Below, in pieces: positions 20,385 through 29,504 of a stretch of DNA of 29,837 nt. Positions within the stretch are counted from its first letter, which is position 1. Each line of letters starts with the position of its first letter. The stretch covers positions 1-29,837 of IMG/VR virus record IMGVR_UViG_3300025118_000092, one strand, 5' to 3'. Under the pieces are notes generated by a model. It worked only from the letters and a program-made list of their open reading frames with translations. It did not search any database and was not told the origin of the DNA. The DNA is from a virus. Position numbers and translations under genes: made by a program.

Positions 20385-21942
20385 TATAATACCAAATGAC
20401 CTTTCAGAAAAAGAAAGGGTTTTGGAATTAGCATCTAAGGATTTAGTCACTTTTGGTCAATTGTTTTTGTCCGAAGATTTCATGAAAAGCACACCTGCCC
20501 CATTCCATTATGAATTAGGGGGTCTCTTATTAGATGAATCTAATAAGCGTATATGCGCTATTATTCCTCGCGGGCACGCAAAGTCAACTTATGTAAAAGC
20601 ATCGCTTCTTTATAAATTGTTTTTCAATCCAAAAGAAAAGCGTGAGTTTATAGCATTTGTATCGGAAGAACAAAGTCAGGCGGTAGATCATTTAAAATAT
20701 ATTAAATCGCATATAGAATTTAATCCTGCATTTAATTATTATTTTGGTGATATTGTCGGGAAGAAGTGGACTGAAAAGGAAATAACCACCTCAAAGGGTG
20801 ATAGAATTATATCCAAAGGCACTACGCAAAGATTGCGCGGTAGATCGGAACTTGGTCTACGGTATACTAAAATTGTACTTGATGACTTTGAATCCGAATT
20901 GAACACCAAAACACCCGAACGTAGGATGGAAATTAAAGAATGGGTTATGTCTACTGTTATGCCCGCTTTGGAAGAATCTAAAGGTAATGAAGGTTCGGTA
21001 TGGTTGATTGGGACGATTGTACACTATGATTCATTTTTACAATCAATATATGATGGATATTCTAACGCGATTGATGCTGATGAAGATTATACTTGGGATG
21101 TGATATTTAGAAGGGCTATTGAAGATGGGAAAGCCTTGTGGCCCGATTACTTTAATAAAGAAAAATTAAAAGAAATAAAGCGCGGGTATATAGAGCAGGG
21201 GCTTACGCATAAATTTGCACAAGAATATATGAATGATGCGAGAGACCTTGATTCTGCAAAATTTAAAATAGATAGGATTAATTACTATGACGGTAGGTTT
21301 GAATCTAAAAACAATCAAGCCTATGTCGTGACCAAGGAAGATGCTATCCCGATTAATGTGTATATGGGTGTAGATTTGGCTTATGAATCATCTGCGCAAC
21401 ATGACTATCAAGTGATAATGGTGGTGGGGATAGATAGCGATAAGAATTTTTATATACTTGAATACTTCCGCGAACACTTCCCTTTGTACGATATGCCAAA
21501 AAAGATATTTGAATGGGCTAAGATGTATCAACCTTTGCGCAGGGCCAATGTGGAACACGTAGGGGCTCAAGGTGTGATTAGAGATGCCGTGAATGCTTTG
21601 GAGGGTAAAGATAGGAAGATGGCGCCGGGGATAGCTATGGGGGTTAGACCACCAACCGGCATAAAGAAGGAAGATAGGATAGAAGCCACATTATGCCCTA
21701 TCGTTAATAGAAAGAAATTATATATTAAAAAACAACACCAAGAATTGGTAGATGAAATGTTTCATTTCCCAAAAGGCAAGAACGATGACCTGCTTGATGG
21801 CCTTTGGTATAGTGTAATTAATGCACGCTCGCCTATTAGTAATAAGTTTGATGCTTCCGATTTTGAGTCTAATGTGGAGGAGAGAGCACAAAAAAAGACC
21901 GTAAAAAGATTAAGAAGTTGGATGACAGGTCAAAGGATTTGA
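20350..21942 (+). CDS. terL: Terminase large subunit (packaging ATPase-nuclease)
   Basis: 530 aa from the GTG at 20350. ATPase: Walker A PRGHAKST (73-80), coupling region LRGRS, Walker B IVLDDFE (175-181). Nuclease: GVDLAYE with the first Asp and a C-terminal DDLLDGLWY bearing the last acidic residues. It powers DNA translocation into the prohead and cuts the concatemer. The start is ambiguous: GAGGTGAT lies eight bases before the GTG, but a perfect AAGGAGGTGAT overlaps it and points to an ATA at 20359. It overlaps the cyclotransferase gene by 35 bases. Confidence 0.93.
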   Translation: MIGISDKIEIFNIIPNDLSEKERVLELASKDLVTFGQLFLSEDFMKSTPAPFHYELGGLLLDESNKRICAIIPRGHAKSTYVKASLLYKLFFNPKEKREFIAFVSEEQSQAVDHLKYIKSHIEFNPAFNYYFGDIVGKKWTEKEITTSKGDRIISKGTTQRLRGRSELGLRYTKIVLDDFESELNTKTPERRMEIKEWVMSTVMPALEESKGNEGSVWLIGTIVHYDSFLQSIYDGYSNAIDADEDYTWDVIFRRAIEDGKALWPDYFNKEKLKEIKRGYIEQGLTHKFAQEYMNDARDLDSAKFKIDRINYYDGRFESKNNQAYVVTKEDAIPINVYMGVDLAYESSAQHDYQVIMVVGIDSDKNFYILEYFREHFPLYDMPKKIFEWAKMYQPLRRANVEHVGAQGVIRDAVNALEGKDRKMAPGIAMGVRPPTGIKKEDRIEATLCPIVNRKKLYIKKQHQELVDEMFHFPKGKNDDLLDGLWYSVINARSPISNKFDASDFESNVEERAQKKTVKRLRSWMTGQRI

Positions 21943-21960
21943 AAATAATTAAAAAAACTC

Positions 21961-21989
21961 TTGACAAACTATGCATTTTCGCTTATATT
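21961..21989 (+). promoter_or_regulatory. Sigma70 promoter of the portal gene
   Basis: TTGACA (21961-21966), 17-bp spacer, TATATT (21984-21989), 19 bases after the terL stop. A perfect 12-bp palindrome ATTTTGCAAAAT (22004-22015) follows near +8 to +20, a possible operator just before the portal SD. Confidence 0.7.
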
Positions 21990-22028
21990 ATAAGTATAAG
22001 ATAATTTTGCAAAATCGGGAGAATTGAT

Positions 22029-24020
22029 ATCGCACACTCTGCAGAGAATCCGGAATCAAAGAAAAACCAAGAATTATGGCGTAGATGGCGGGATGCAAGA
22101 ACTGACTGGGACACGGAAGCCCGTGAAGCAGTAGATTTTGTACTCGGGAATCATTATACGAAAGAAGAATCAGAGGCACTACAAGAGGTAGGGCAAGGTG
22201 ACTTCGTTATCGACAGAGTATACGCTGCAGTCGATAAATTGAAATCATTATTGACTTCTAAGAATCCAAAATTTTCTGCTATCGGCAGGGAAGATTCAGA
22301 TAATAAATTAGCCACTGTCTGGAGGACTATACTTGAATATGTATGGGATATATCGGATGGTGATATGCAGTTTAAGAATGCAGTCCACGATTATGCCGTA
22401 TCAGGCCTTGGTTATTTTTACGTATATACCGATCCCGAATCAGATTTTGGGCGCGGTGACATAAAGTTTACATATGTAAATCCTTTCAGGATTTATGTAG
22501 ACCCCGCATCCCGAGATAGATATTTCGATGATTCATCATCGATGATATTATCAACTATACTAACAAAAGATCAAATACTTAATTTATACCCACAATTACA
22601 AGAATTCATAGACGATATAGATTCAATGAATGATGAAGAAGATTATCCTTCTTCTGGCAAGAAGAATACTTCTATGTCATTTACACCCGATGTGGTCAAA
22701 GATAGTGACCGTGGTGGCTTTGAAAGATATCGCATATTAGAAAGATTTGAAAAGGTAAAAGTACCTTTTTATCGTTTATTCAATAAGCAAAATGGTGAAG
22801 AAAAAGTCGTTAGCTTAGATGAATACGAACAAGTCTTAGAACAAAATTCACACCTTATCGAGTCGGGGTTGGTTGAAGCAGTAGAAGTCCTACAAACACG
22901 CATTAGAAACGTGGCAACCGTGGGTCAATACTTGTTATATGATCAGGTTTTAAACTGTGACATATATCCTATAATCCCAGTCCCGAATATTTGGACTAAT
23001 ACTCCATACCCCAAGTCAGATGTAACAAAAGTCAAGGACTCCCAACGTCTTATAAACAAACTATTTTCCTTGACACTAAGCCACGCGCAATCTTCTGCCG
23101 GACTAAAGTTATTAGTCCCAGAAGGAAGTGTTGATGATGTGGGCGAATTAGAAAGAAATTGGGCAAACCCAAATGCAGTTATTGAATATAACCCAGAATT
23201 TGGTGAACCACATTTCCCATCGCCCCAACCATTGGCTGCTGAATTTTATCACCTAATCGATAGGGTGGAACATTATATAGATTTAAATTTTGGTATCCCA
23301 GAACTTATGCAGGGGTTTAGGGAATCTGCCCCTGACACGGTGCGTGGTACGGCCATGCTATCCGAAATGGGCGAGAGCCGTGGTAAATCCAAACTTAGGG
23401 ATATCGAAGGAAGTTTAACCCGATTAGGCAAGTGTATATATGCTATGTCTAAGGGACATTATAACTTCAAAAAGACTTTTAGAATCGTACAGCCAAATAA
23501 TGACTTGACCGAATTTACGGTTAACAGTAGGTTGTATGATGACAAAACTAACGAATTGGTGTCTATTGAAAATGATATTGCAATAGGGCAACATGACGTT
23601 CGGATTATATCGGGTTCAACGTTACCATCAAATAAGGTGGCCGAATACAATATGTATTTGGAAGCATATAAGTTGAACTTGGTAGATGATGTCGAGGTTT
23701 TAAAGAAAACAGAAATCTTTGACAAAGAAGGCGTTTTACAACGTAAGGGCATGATGGCACAAATGCAGTCATATATACAACAACTTGAAGGTCAATTAAA
23801 AGACATTACCGGTGATTTGCAAACGGCAGAACGTGAAAGCGTACATGCTAAGAAGCAAGTTATCGCTGAAAAATTCAAGACCAATCTTAATGAGGTTGTC
23901 ACGGAAGCAAAGTATAAAGAACGTGTCAATCTTAACAAGATGGAAAGTGTGATTGATAAAGCTGATTTTCGTGCTAAACAAACGGAAAAAGCGCAAGGCA
24001 AAAAGGGAGCCTCGAGTTAG
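22029..24020 (+). CDS. P22-like portal protein, apparent non-AUG start
   Basis: 663 aa from an ATC at 22029, seven bases after GGGAG. The frame is open from 22005, and the region before the first conventional start (TTG 22239) encodes clear portal sequence: LWRRWRDARTDWD, AVDFVLGNHYTKEE, GQGDFVIDRVYAAVDKL. Further on, GLGYFYVYTDP, RIYVDPASRD and a long C-terminal coiled coil (QSYIQQLEGQLKDITG) fit portals of the P22 type. Portals form the dodecameric gateway for DNA at one capsid vertex. ATT at 22023 is another possible initiator. Starting at 22239 would remove about 70 conserved residues, so I annotate the longer form. A sequence error that lost an ATG cannot be excluded. Confidence 0.85.
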   Translation: MAHSAENPESKKNQELWRRWRDARTDWDTEAREAVDFVLGNHYTKEESEALQEVGQGDFVIDRVYAAVDKLKSLLTSKNPKFSAIGREDSDNKLATVWRTILEYVWDISDGDMQFKNAVHDYAVSGLGYFYVYTDPESDFGRGDIKFTYVNPFRIYVDPASRDRYFDDSSSMILSTILTKDQILNLYPQLQEFIDDIDSMNDEEDYPSSGKKNTSMSFTPDVVKDSDRGGFERYRILERFEKVKVPFYRLFNKQNGEEKVVSLDEYEQVLEQNSHLIESGLVEAVEVLQTRIRNVATVGQYLLYDQVLNCDIYPIIPVPNIWTNTPYPKSDVTKVKDSQRLINKLFSLTLSHAQSSAGLKLLVPEGSVDDVGELERNWANPNAVIEYNPEFGEPHFPSPQPLAAEFYHLIDRVEHYIDLNFGIPELMQGFRESAPDTVRGTAMLSEMGESRGKSKLRDIEGSLTRLGKCIYAMSKGHYNFKKTFRIVQPNNDLTEFTVNSRLYDDKTNELVSIENDIAIGQHDVRIISGSTLPSNKVAEYNMYLEAYKLNLVDDVEVLKKTEIFDKEGVLQRKGMMAQMQSYIQQLEGQLKDITGDLQTAERESVHAKKQVIAEKFKTNLNEVVTEAKYKERVNLNKMESVIDKADFRAKQTEKAQGKKGASS

Positions 24021-24105
24021 AGGCGTTAATGGTATTTAATAACAGTTAAGCCCTATCGGAATATCGAAAGGTAGAGTCCGGGAGAATAGGGAGATTGGAA
24101 AAATA

Positions 24106-24963
24106 ATGGAAGACCAAAGACAAGAAGATACTGGCGTACCCAGTTATGAAGACAATTTAGCAGAAGGGAATCCGAATGATCGGGTTCAATTGGCTAATGT
24201 AGATGAATTCGCATCCGACGTTCAACCAGAAGAGGTAACTCCGGCGACACAGGCGCCAAGTGTACTTACGGATGAAGGTAACGAAGGTGGTGTTGAATAC
24301 GGGACTGATTGGGAAGCGGAAGCTAAGAAGTTTCAATCGATGTATGATAAGACGAAATCTGAATATGATGCATTGAGCTCTGATAGCGCGTCTTTAGATC
24401 AAATGCGTGAATTAAAAAACGTATTAGAACAAAGACCGGATATTGTAGAAGCTATTAGGGGGAAACTTGAAGGTAACGCAGAAGCCAGCGGCAGGGGTGA
24501 TTCAGGTCAATTAGACGAATCATCTTTTGACCCTTGGGAAGCTTATTACAAACCTGAGAGTGAATCGTATAAGATGCGGTTAGCTCAGGAAAGAGCTCTT
24601 GTAGATGAAGCCGTCGGAGGACATATGGCGGAATTGCAAGGGCAGGTTGCTATGCAAAATTTAAGAAATGAACTTAAGTCTAAGTATAACATGGAAAGCG
24701 ATGAAGAAATTGGTAAATTTATTGAATTTGCTACGAACCCTAGGGATGAACTCCCCATCGATTTATTAATTGATGTCTATAATAAACATTATGGGAAGGG
24801 TGCGGAAATGCCTTCATCGGAAAATATGGAAGCTACTAGACAGGCTCAGGCTATGCCAAGGCCAGCAGGTATCTTACAGGGTGGCGAACCACCGCGTAAG
24901 AGTGAAAATGACGCTGCTTGGGATAGGATTCTTAACGCTAGCAACAGTGGACGAATCCCATAA
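24106..24963 (+). CDS. Putative scaffolding protein
   Basis: 285 aa, acidic, with low-complexity Pro/Thr/Glu N-terminal part (EEVTPATQAP) and long helices (WEAEAKKFQSMYDKTKSEYD, MRLAQERALVDEAVGGHM). Size, composition and place between portal and capsid genes are typical of capsid scaffolds; there is no protease motif. GGGAG lies upstream. The 85-bp gap before it contains a weak GCCTC/GAGGC hairpin at the portal stop and CCCTAT/ATAGGG arms. Confidence 0.7.
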   Translation: MEDQRQEDTGVPSYEDNLAEGNPNDRVQLANVDEFASDVQPEEVTPATQAPSVLTDEGNEGGVEYGTDWEAEAKKFQSMYDKTKSEYDALSSDSASLDQMRELKNVLEQRPDIVEAIRGKLEGNAEASGRGDSGQLDESSFDPWEAYYKPESESYKMRLAQERALVDEAVGGHMAELQGQVAMQNLRNELKSKYNMESDEEIGKFIEFATNPRDELPIDLLIDVYNKHYGKGAEMPSSENMEATRQAQAMPRPAGILQGGEPPRKSENDAAWDRILNASNSGRIP

Positions 24964-24986
24964 AAATAATAATGGAGGCTATATAA

Positions 24987-26351
24987 ATGGCTATTACACA
25001 AGGGAATAAACTCTCTAGTAACATTACTGCATCGACCACAAGTGCCGGTGTAGGCCAAGCTCCAGATCGTCGTAGGTTATATGATTTTTCAGATAAAGTT
25101 TCAGAACTTGCTCCTGAAGAATCCCCATTTTTCGCTTATTTGTCAAAAGTGGCTAAAGTGCCTACAGATGATTCTTTGTTTCGATTCTTAGAAAATCGTT
25201 CAAAGATTGACTGGACGTCTCGTAATTTCTACATAGCAGCAAGTGCAGGAGCAATCGGCACTGTAGTAGCAGGTAGTGATTACAGTTTTCGCGTAGATGA
25301 CGGTGCGGGAGCATCTGTCAATTGGATGGGTAAAGGTATGGTATTCTCAGTGAATACTGTAGACTCAACCGCCGGTTGGGGACAATCGCTTTTTAGAATT
25401 GAAAGTTCTGTAACCGACAATACTACGTATACTTCTTTTTCAGCTAAATGTATTGACACATCTGGCGTTTCCGGTTCCAACGTTGTTGCCGAAGATGACC
25501 AATGTCAAGTAATTGGTACTTCCTTTGGTGAAGGTACTGGTTCACCCGATGCATGGTCAAGCGAGATTGAAGATGACTATGGATACACGCAGATTTTTAA
25601 AACTGCTGCTGAAATGTCTAACACAGCTATCGCTACACGATATCGCGGTTATGCAAACGAATGGGAACGCATTTGGGCGTTGAAACTTCGTGAACATAAG
25701 GTTGATATTGAACGGGCTATGCTTTTCGGCCAACGTGCTCGCGTTGGTGGAGTACAATACACAGAAGGCCTTGTAGGTCATATTGTTAAAAACTCTACAC
25801 CAAGTACGGCTGATGCAGCATTATCTTACACATCTGGGGCAGCTTACTATCGTAGTTCTACTCAAGCCGAGTTAACTTATGATAGACTGCTTTCTGATAT
25901 GGAAGTAATGTATGACCCAGCACGCGGTGGTAGTGCTGATAAATTAGTTTTGGCTAGTTTACCAGTAATTACATTCTTTAACAAATTAGGTTCAGGCGCA
26001 TTCTTAGATTCAAGTGTGGCTTATTCCGATAGTGCTGTTGCTTATAATTTTGATAAGCGTGAAGGTCAATTTGGTCATAAGATTATGACTATTGAAACTA
26101 TTCATGGTGCAATGCACTTAGTTAAAGAACCTCTTTTCCGTGGTGTTTCAAGTGGTTTCATGCTGTTTGCCGACATGGGCAAACTTTCTTACCGTCCATT
26201 GGTCGGTAATGGCTTAAATCGTGATACCAATATTGTAACTAATGTTCAAAGCGCAGATGAAGATTTACGTAAAGATATGATCTTGACCGAAGCCGGTCTT
26301 GAGATTTCCTTGCCTGAATCACATGCACTTTATAACATTGAAAGCTTATAA
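24987..26351 (+). CDS. Major capsid protein
   Basis: 454 aa. Located right after the scaffold with a strong SD (GGAGG seven bases before ATG). DKVSELAPEESPFFAYLSKV near the N-terminus and LREHKVDIERAMLFGQRARV with TEGLVGHIV in the middle resemble HK97-fold capsid proteins of marine phages; the C-terminal DMILTEAGLEISLPESHALYNIE is also typical. It should form the icosahedral shell. Confidence 0.82.
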   Translation: MAITQGNKLSSNITASTTSAGVGQAPDRRRLYDFSDKVSELAPEESPFFAYLSKVAKVPTDDSLFRFLENRSKIDWTSRNFYIAASAGAIGTVVAGSDYSFRVDDGAGASVNWMGKGMVFSVNTVDSTAGWGQSLFRIESSVTDNTTYTSFSAKCIDTSGVSGSNVVAEDDQCQVIGTSFGEGTGSPDAWSSEIEDDYGYTQIFKTAAEMSNTAIATRYRGYANEWERIWALKLREHKVDIERAMLFGQRARVGGVQYTEGLVGHIVKNSTPSTADAALSYTSGAAYYRSSTQAELTYDRLLSDMEVMYDPARGGSADKLVLASLPVITFFNKLGSGAFLDSSVAYSDSAVAYNFDKREGQFGHKIMTIETIHGAMHLVKEPLFRGVSSGFMLFADMGKLSYRPLVGNGLNRDTNIVTNVQSADEDLRKDMILTEAGLEISLPESHALYNIESL

Positions 26352-26362
26352 GGGGGTATAAG

Positions 26363-26806
26363 ATGAGAGCAAAAAGACACGAAGCTAATAGTGGTGATTA
26401 CGACAATTCAAATGTAAAATTACTAGCGGTATCAGCACCTTTTTCCGCATTTGCGGATGGTGGCTCTACCGTTGGTACTTATGCTTCAGACATGACCTTA
26501 CCGGTTGGGTCTGTAGTATTATATTCATTTATTGATGTAACAGCTGCATTTTCTGGCGACACGAGTTGTGCTGTTCAAATCGGTGACGGTTCTGATGCAG
26601 ATAGATTTAATAAATCTTCTGATCCATCAGCGTTTGCTGCCGGTAACATTGACGGCGGAGTTCCACAGGGTGTCCAATTCTGTAGCGCGGCTACAGCAAT
26701 CACTTTAACGGCTACTGCAGGTTCCGATTGGGGCGCAGTGAGTTCTAGTGCTGATATGACTGTATACCTTGTTTACGTTGACCCTAATGTTAGTGTATCA
26801 ATATAA
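26363..26806 (+). CDS. Probable capsid-associated or decoration protein
   Basis: 147 aa, beta-rich, Ala/Ser/Gly/Asp-rich (SAFADGGSTVGTYASD, AVQIGDGSDADRF, TVYLVYVDP). No enzymatic motif. Its position 11 bases after the capsid gene suggests a decoration or minor head protein. AAGGGGG gives the SD. Confidence 0.6.
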   Translation: MRAKRHEANSGDYDNSNVKLLAVSAPFSAFADGGSTVGTYASDMTLPVGSVVLYSFIDVTAAFSGDTSCAVQIGDGSDADRFNKSSDPSAFAAGNIDGGVPQGVQFCSAATAITLTATAGSDWGAVSSSADMTVYLVYVDPNVSVSI

Positions 26807-26841
26807 TCCAAATCAATAAGGATTAATACTTAGAACGGTAT

Positions 26842-26868
26842 GGGGTTAGGTTAAAAAAGCTTAACCCC
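26842..26868 (+). promoter_or_regulatory. Hairpin after the capsid operon genes
   Basis: GGGGTTA (26842-26848) pairs with TAACCCC (26862-26868) around a 13-nt A-rich loop, in the 89-bp gap after the decoration gene. Only a poor T tract follows, so partial termination or mRNA stabilisation is likely. Confidence 0.45.
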
Positions 26869-26895
26869 GAATGTTCAAAAATTTAAAGGAAAATT

Positions 26896-27090
26896 ATGGC
26901 AAATTACAATACTACGACAAGAGTTATAATCAATGAACCAAGTGTTGCCTCGGATTCTACAAGCGGTTCTTTGGCTAAAGAATTAAATGATTATTTAGAA
27001 AGCGTAGACGATTCAAAGACGATTAGATCAATACATAGCGCACAAATGCGTGATGGTAGAATTATTACCGTCATTATTCATGATTCTTGA
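26896..27090 (+). CDS. Hypothetical small virion-region protein
   Basis: 64 aa. A TTRVIINEPS strand, a helix (LAKELNDYLES) and strands (IRSIHSAQM, RIITVIIHDS). AAAGGA precedes the ATG. Its stop overlaps the next ATG (TGATG). No family recognised. Confidence 0.65.
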   Translation: MANYNTTTRVIINEPSVASDSTSGSLAKELNDYLESVDDSKTIRSIHSAQMRDGRIITVIIHDS

Positions 27091-27320
27091 TGAATTGTCA
27101 GCATTGCAATAAGGATAATAAGGGTGGTTGGTTTTATTGCAAATCTTGTGGGGGACGAGCACATCCACCTAAATTTACTACAAATTCATGGATGCGGTCT
27201 GATATAACCGCACAAAGTAAAATGGAATTTTCAGTTCAATCAATGGACGATTCTGTTAAGAAAATGAATGATGCGAATGGTAGTAATAAATTAAAACAAT
27301 TAGGGATTAACCCGCTATAG
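27090..27320 (+). CDS. Small zinc-ribbon protein in the structural operon
   Basis: 76 aa from the ATG at 27090 that overlaps the previous stop. CQHC near residue 3 and CKSCGGRAHPP near residue 18 form a zinc ribbon; the remainder is polar. An in-frame TTG one codon upstream is less likely. Head-to-tail or regulatory role unknown. Confidence 0.7.
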   Translation: MNCQHCNKDNKGGWFYCKSCGGRAHPPKFTTNSWMRSDITAQSKMEFSVQSMDDSVKKMNDANGSNKLKQLGINPL

Positions 27321-27344
27321 CGGTAAAGGGAGAAGGAATTACTG

Positions 27345-27794
27345 ATGGCTGGTACATTAAAAGTTAAAATACAAGAAGATATTATACTTGATAATCAGGA
27401 CTATGGCTCTAAAAGAGTATTAGAGATTGCCAGTATAAATGAGGTAATGAAAAGAATCGTTACTTGTGCGGCTAGTCAAACAACAACTGTTGCCGTATTT
27501 AACTCTAATGCATATGGAGCGGCAGGTGCTGTTGATATTGAAGATTCAAAATATATAAGAATTACTAATTTAGATAGTTCCAATGCAGTTGAATTAGCTG
27601 TTGTTGGAGCGGCTACTTTGTATCAAGTAAATTTAGCGGCTGGTCAAAGTCATATTCTTGGAAGCGCTGATGGTTTAATGTTATCAGAAGCAGATACAAG
27701 TCCAAGTTTTGGTACTATGGCTGATTTAGGAAGTATACAAGTAAACCCCGGTGGTAACGCAGTTGATGTTGAATTATTTATAGCGAGTGCATAA
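27345..27794 (+). CDS. Probable minor virion protein
   Basis: 149 aa, beta-rich: SKYIRITNLDSSNAVELAVV, LYQVNLAAGQSHILGS, AVDVELFIASA. This pattern of repeated strands with an 'aaGqs..l' turn is common in small phage structural proteins and resembles the start of the last gene. GGGAGAAGGA precedes the ATG; the stop overlaps the next ATG (TAATG). Confidence 0.6.
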   Translation: MAGTLKVKIQEDIILDNQDYGSKRVLEIASINEVMKRIVTCAASQTTTVAVFNSNAYGAAGAVDIEDSKYIRITNLDSSNAVELAVVGAATLYQVNLAAGQSHILGSADGLMLSEADTSPSFGTMADLGSIQVNPGGNAVDVELFIASA

Positions 27795-29488
27795 TGGCGA
27801 CTTTTGAAGCACAGATAGAAGGTTTAACTAGTCTTTCAATAGATGGTAGCAGTGCCCCAACTCAAACCGAGTTAACTCAATTTCTTACCGATGGGGCTAA
27901 GGAAATTATCAATGTATTGCCTCCCAATCTGGTAGATTTATGTTCATCCTCGCAGTCTTTTACATCTGGAACCGCAAGTACATTAAATACTGGTAAAGTT
28001 CTCCGTGTATTTAGAAGTGATGGTGATATCAATCAGCCGTGCAGAAAAGTTGATGCCATGCAGAAGGGACGTCTTTCAGATAGTGAAGATATGAGTTACG
28101 CTACTATTACAGACCCAGTTTATTATATAGAAAATAATAGTTTAGATGTTTTACCTGTCGGTGGTTCTGTTACGTATTCAGAAGTTCAATATCCATCTGT
28201 AGCCTATGGGGATTCGGCAATATCGGTATTCCCAGATGAAGCTGAATATTTAGTCCCATTATATGCAGCTGTTAAATCATTACAGAATGCCATGGGTAAT
28301 AAGACCGGCGATTTACCAACTGATTTATCAATTACTGCTGTTCCTCCAGATGTACCAAGTTTAACTACAGTTACTTTTGCAAGCACTGATTCAGATTTAG
28401 ACGCTTCGGCTCCGACATTTACAACTGCAGTCGTTGCAGCTGCTGGGGTATTAGGGACTACAAGTGGATTTAATGCTTATCATCCTTTATCAGATTTAGG
28501 AGATAGTGACCCGGGTGTTTTAACTATTAGTGTATCAGCTCCTAGTGTAGCAATAATTTCCACGGGGGTGACTACTACTGCCGCAGCTGATATAGCTTCA
28601 AATGCTCCTGCATATACTCCTCCCGTTATAACTAATGCTGCAGATGGTTCTTTTGCTGAAGAAACAAACCAAGATATAACTGAAATGAGTCGGGCTGCAT
28701 GGGCATCATTAGATTATGATTTTGATAACGAAAATATAGATTTTTTAAAGTGGTTTCAAGTTGCTGGTGATTTTATACAAAATGGAGAAGATACTGAATT
28801 AGCAGCTGCTCAATTACAGAAGATAAATACATATATTTCAGCTTATCAAACAGCTATGCAAAATAAATTAAATGATTTTAATGAGGCTAATGCTAAATAT
28901 CAAGCTAGCGTACAGGCTGAAATGCAAGCGCAAAAACATCTTGCAGCTGAGAATACACAAGAAGCCACTCAAACTATGGAGGCTTTAATACAAGATACTC
29001 AACTAGAACTTCAAAAGTATCAAGCTCAAGTAAATGATGAAGTACAAGAATATTCTCAGAAGTTAGCTCGTTATCAATTAGAATTAAATACAACATTACA
29101 AGCATGGCAGAAAGAATATGATGCTTCTATACAAGAATCTTTACAAGAACTCCAAGTGGCTAATCAAGTCAATATTGCATCGGGACAAGCTGCTTTGCAA
29201 GTTGCAATAGATAATGAGAATAGAAGCCAGCAAAGACAATTACAAAATGGTGTTAATGATATGCAGGCTATTGTAGCTAATAATCAAGATTTAATATCTA
29301 AGTATAAATCTGAATTGCAACAGTATCAAGCTGAAGTAAATGCAGAAGTTCAGGAGTTTGCAAACAATATTCAAAAACATACGGCAAACTATCAATGGCT
29401 TGACAGTCAATATCAGAAACTTTCAGTTGAATATCATCGTGGGGTGCAAATGTTGATGGGTGGTGGGATAGCTCCACCGCGACAATAG
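27794..29488 (+). CDS. Long coiled-coil virion structural protein
   Basis: 564 aa. Residues 1-170 look like a globular virion-attachment domain (QFLTDGAKEIINVLPPNLV). Residues 180-280 are a Ser/Thr/Pro/Ala-rich linker. From about 330 to the end is a Gln/Ala-rich coiled coil with an internal repeat (LELQKYQAQVNDEVQEY and SELQQYQAEVNAEVQEF). The length suggests a stalk, fibre base or a rod-like internal protein. No enzymatic motif. Confidence 0.65.
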   Translation: MATFEAQIEGLTSLSIDGSSAPTQTELTQFLTDGAKEIINVLPPNLVDLCSSSQSFTSGTASTLNTGKVLRVFRSDGDINQPCRKVDAMQKGRLSDSEDMSYATITDPVYYIENNSLDVLPVGGSVTYSEVQYPSVAYGDSAISVFPDEAEYLVPLYAAVKSLQNAMGNKTGDLPTDLSITAVPPDVPSLTTVTFASTDSDLDASAPTFTTAVVAAAGVLGTTSGFNAYHPLSDLGDSDPGVLTISVSAPSVAIISTGVTTTAAADIASNAPAYTPPVITNAADGSFAEETNQDITEMSRAAWASLDYDFDNENIDFLKWFQVAGDFIQNGEDTELAAAQLQKINTYISAYQTAMQNKLNDFNEANAKYQASVQAEMQAQKHLAAENTQEATQTMEALIQDTQLELQKYQAQVNDEVQEYSQKLARYQLELNTTLQAWQKEYDASIQESLQELQVANQVNIASGQAALQVAIDNENRSQQRQLQNGVNDMQAIVANNQDLISKYKSELQQYQAEVNAEVQEFANNIQKHTANYQWLDSQYQKLSVEYHRGVQMLMGGGIAPPRQ

Positions 29489-29504
29489 GAAATAATGGGA
29501 AGAA

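Noticed and set aside
22239-24020. Portal gene starting at the TTG at 22239
   Set aside because: About 70 residues of clear portal sequence lie in frame upstream, so this would truncate a conserved region.
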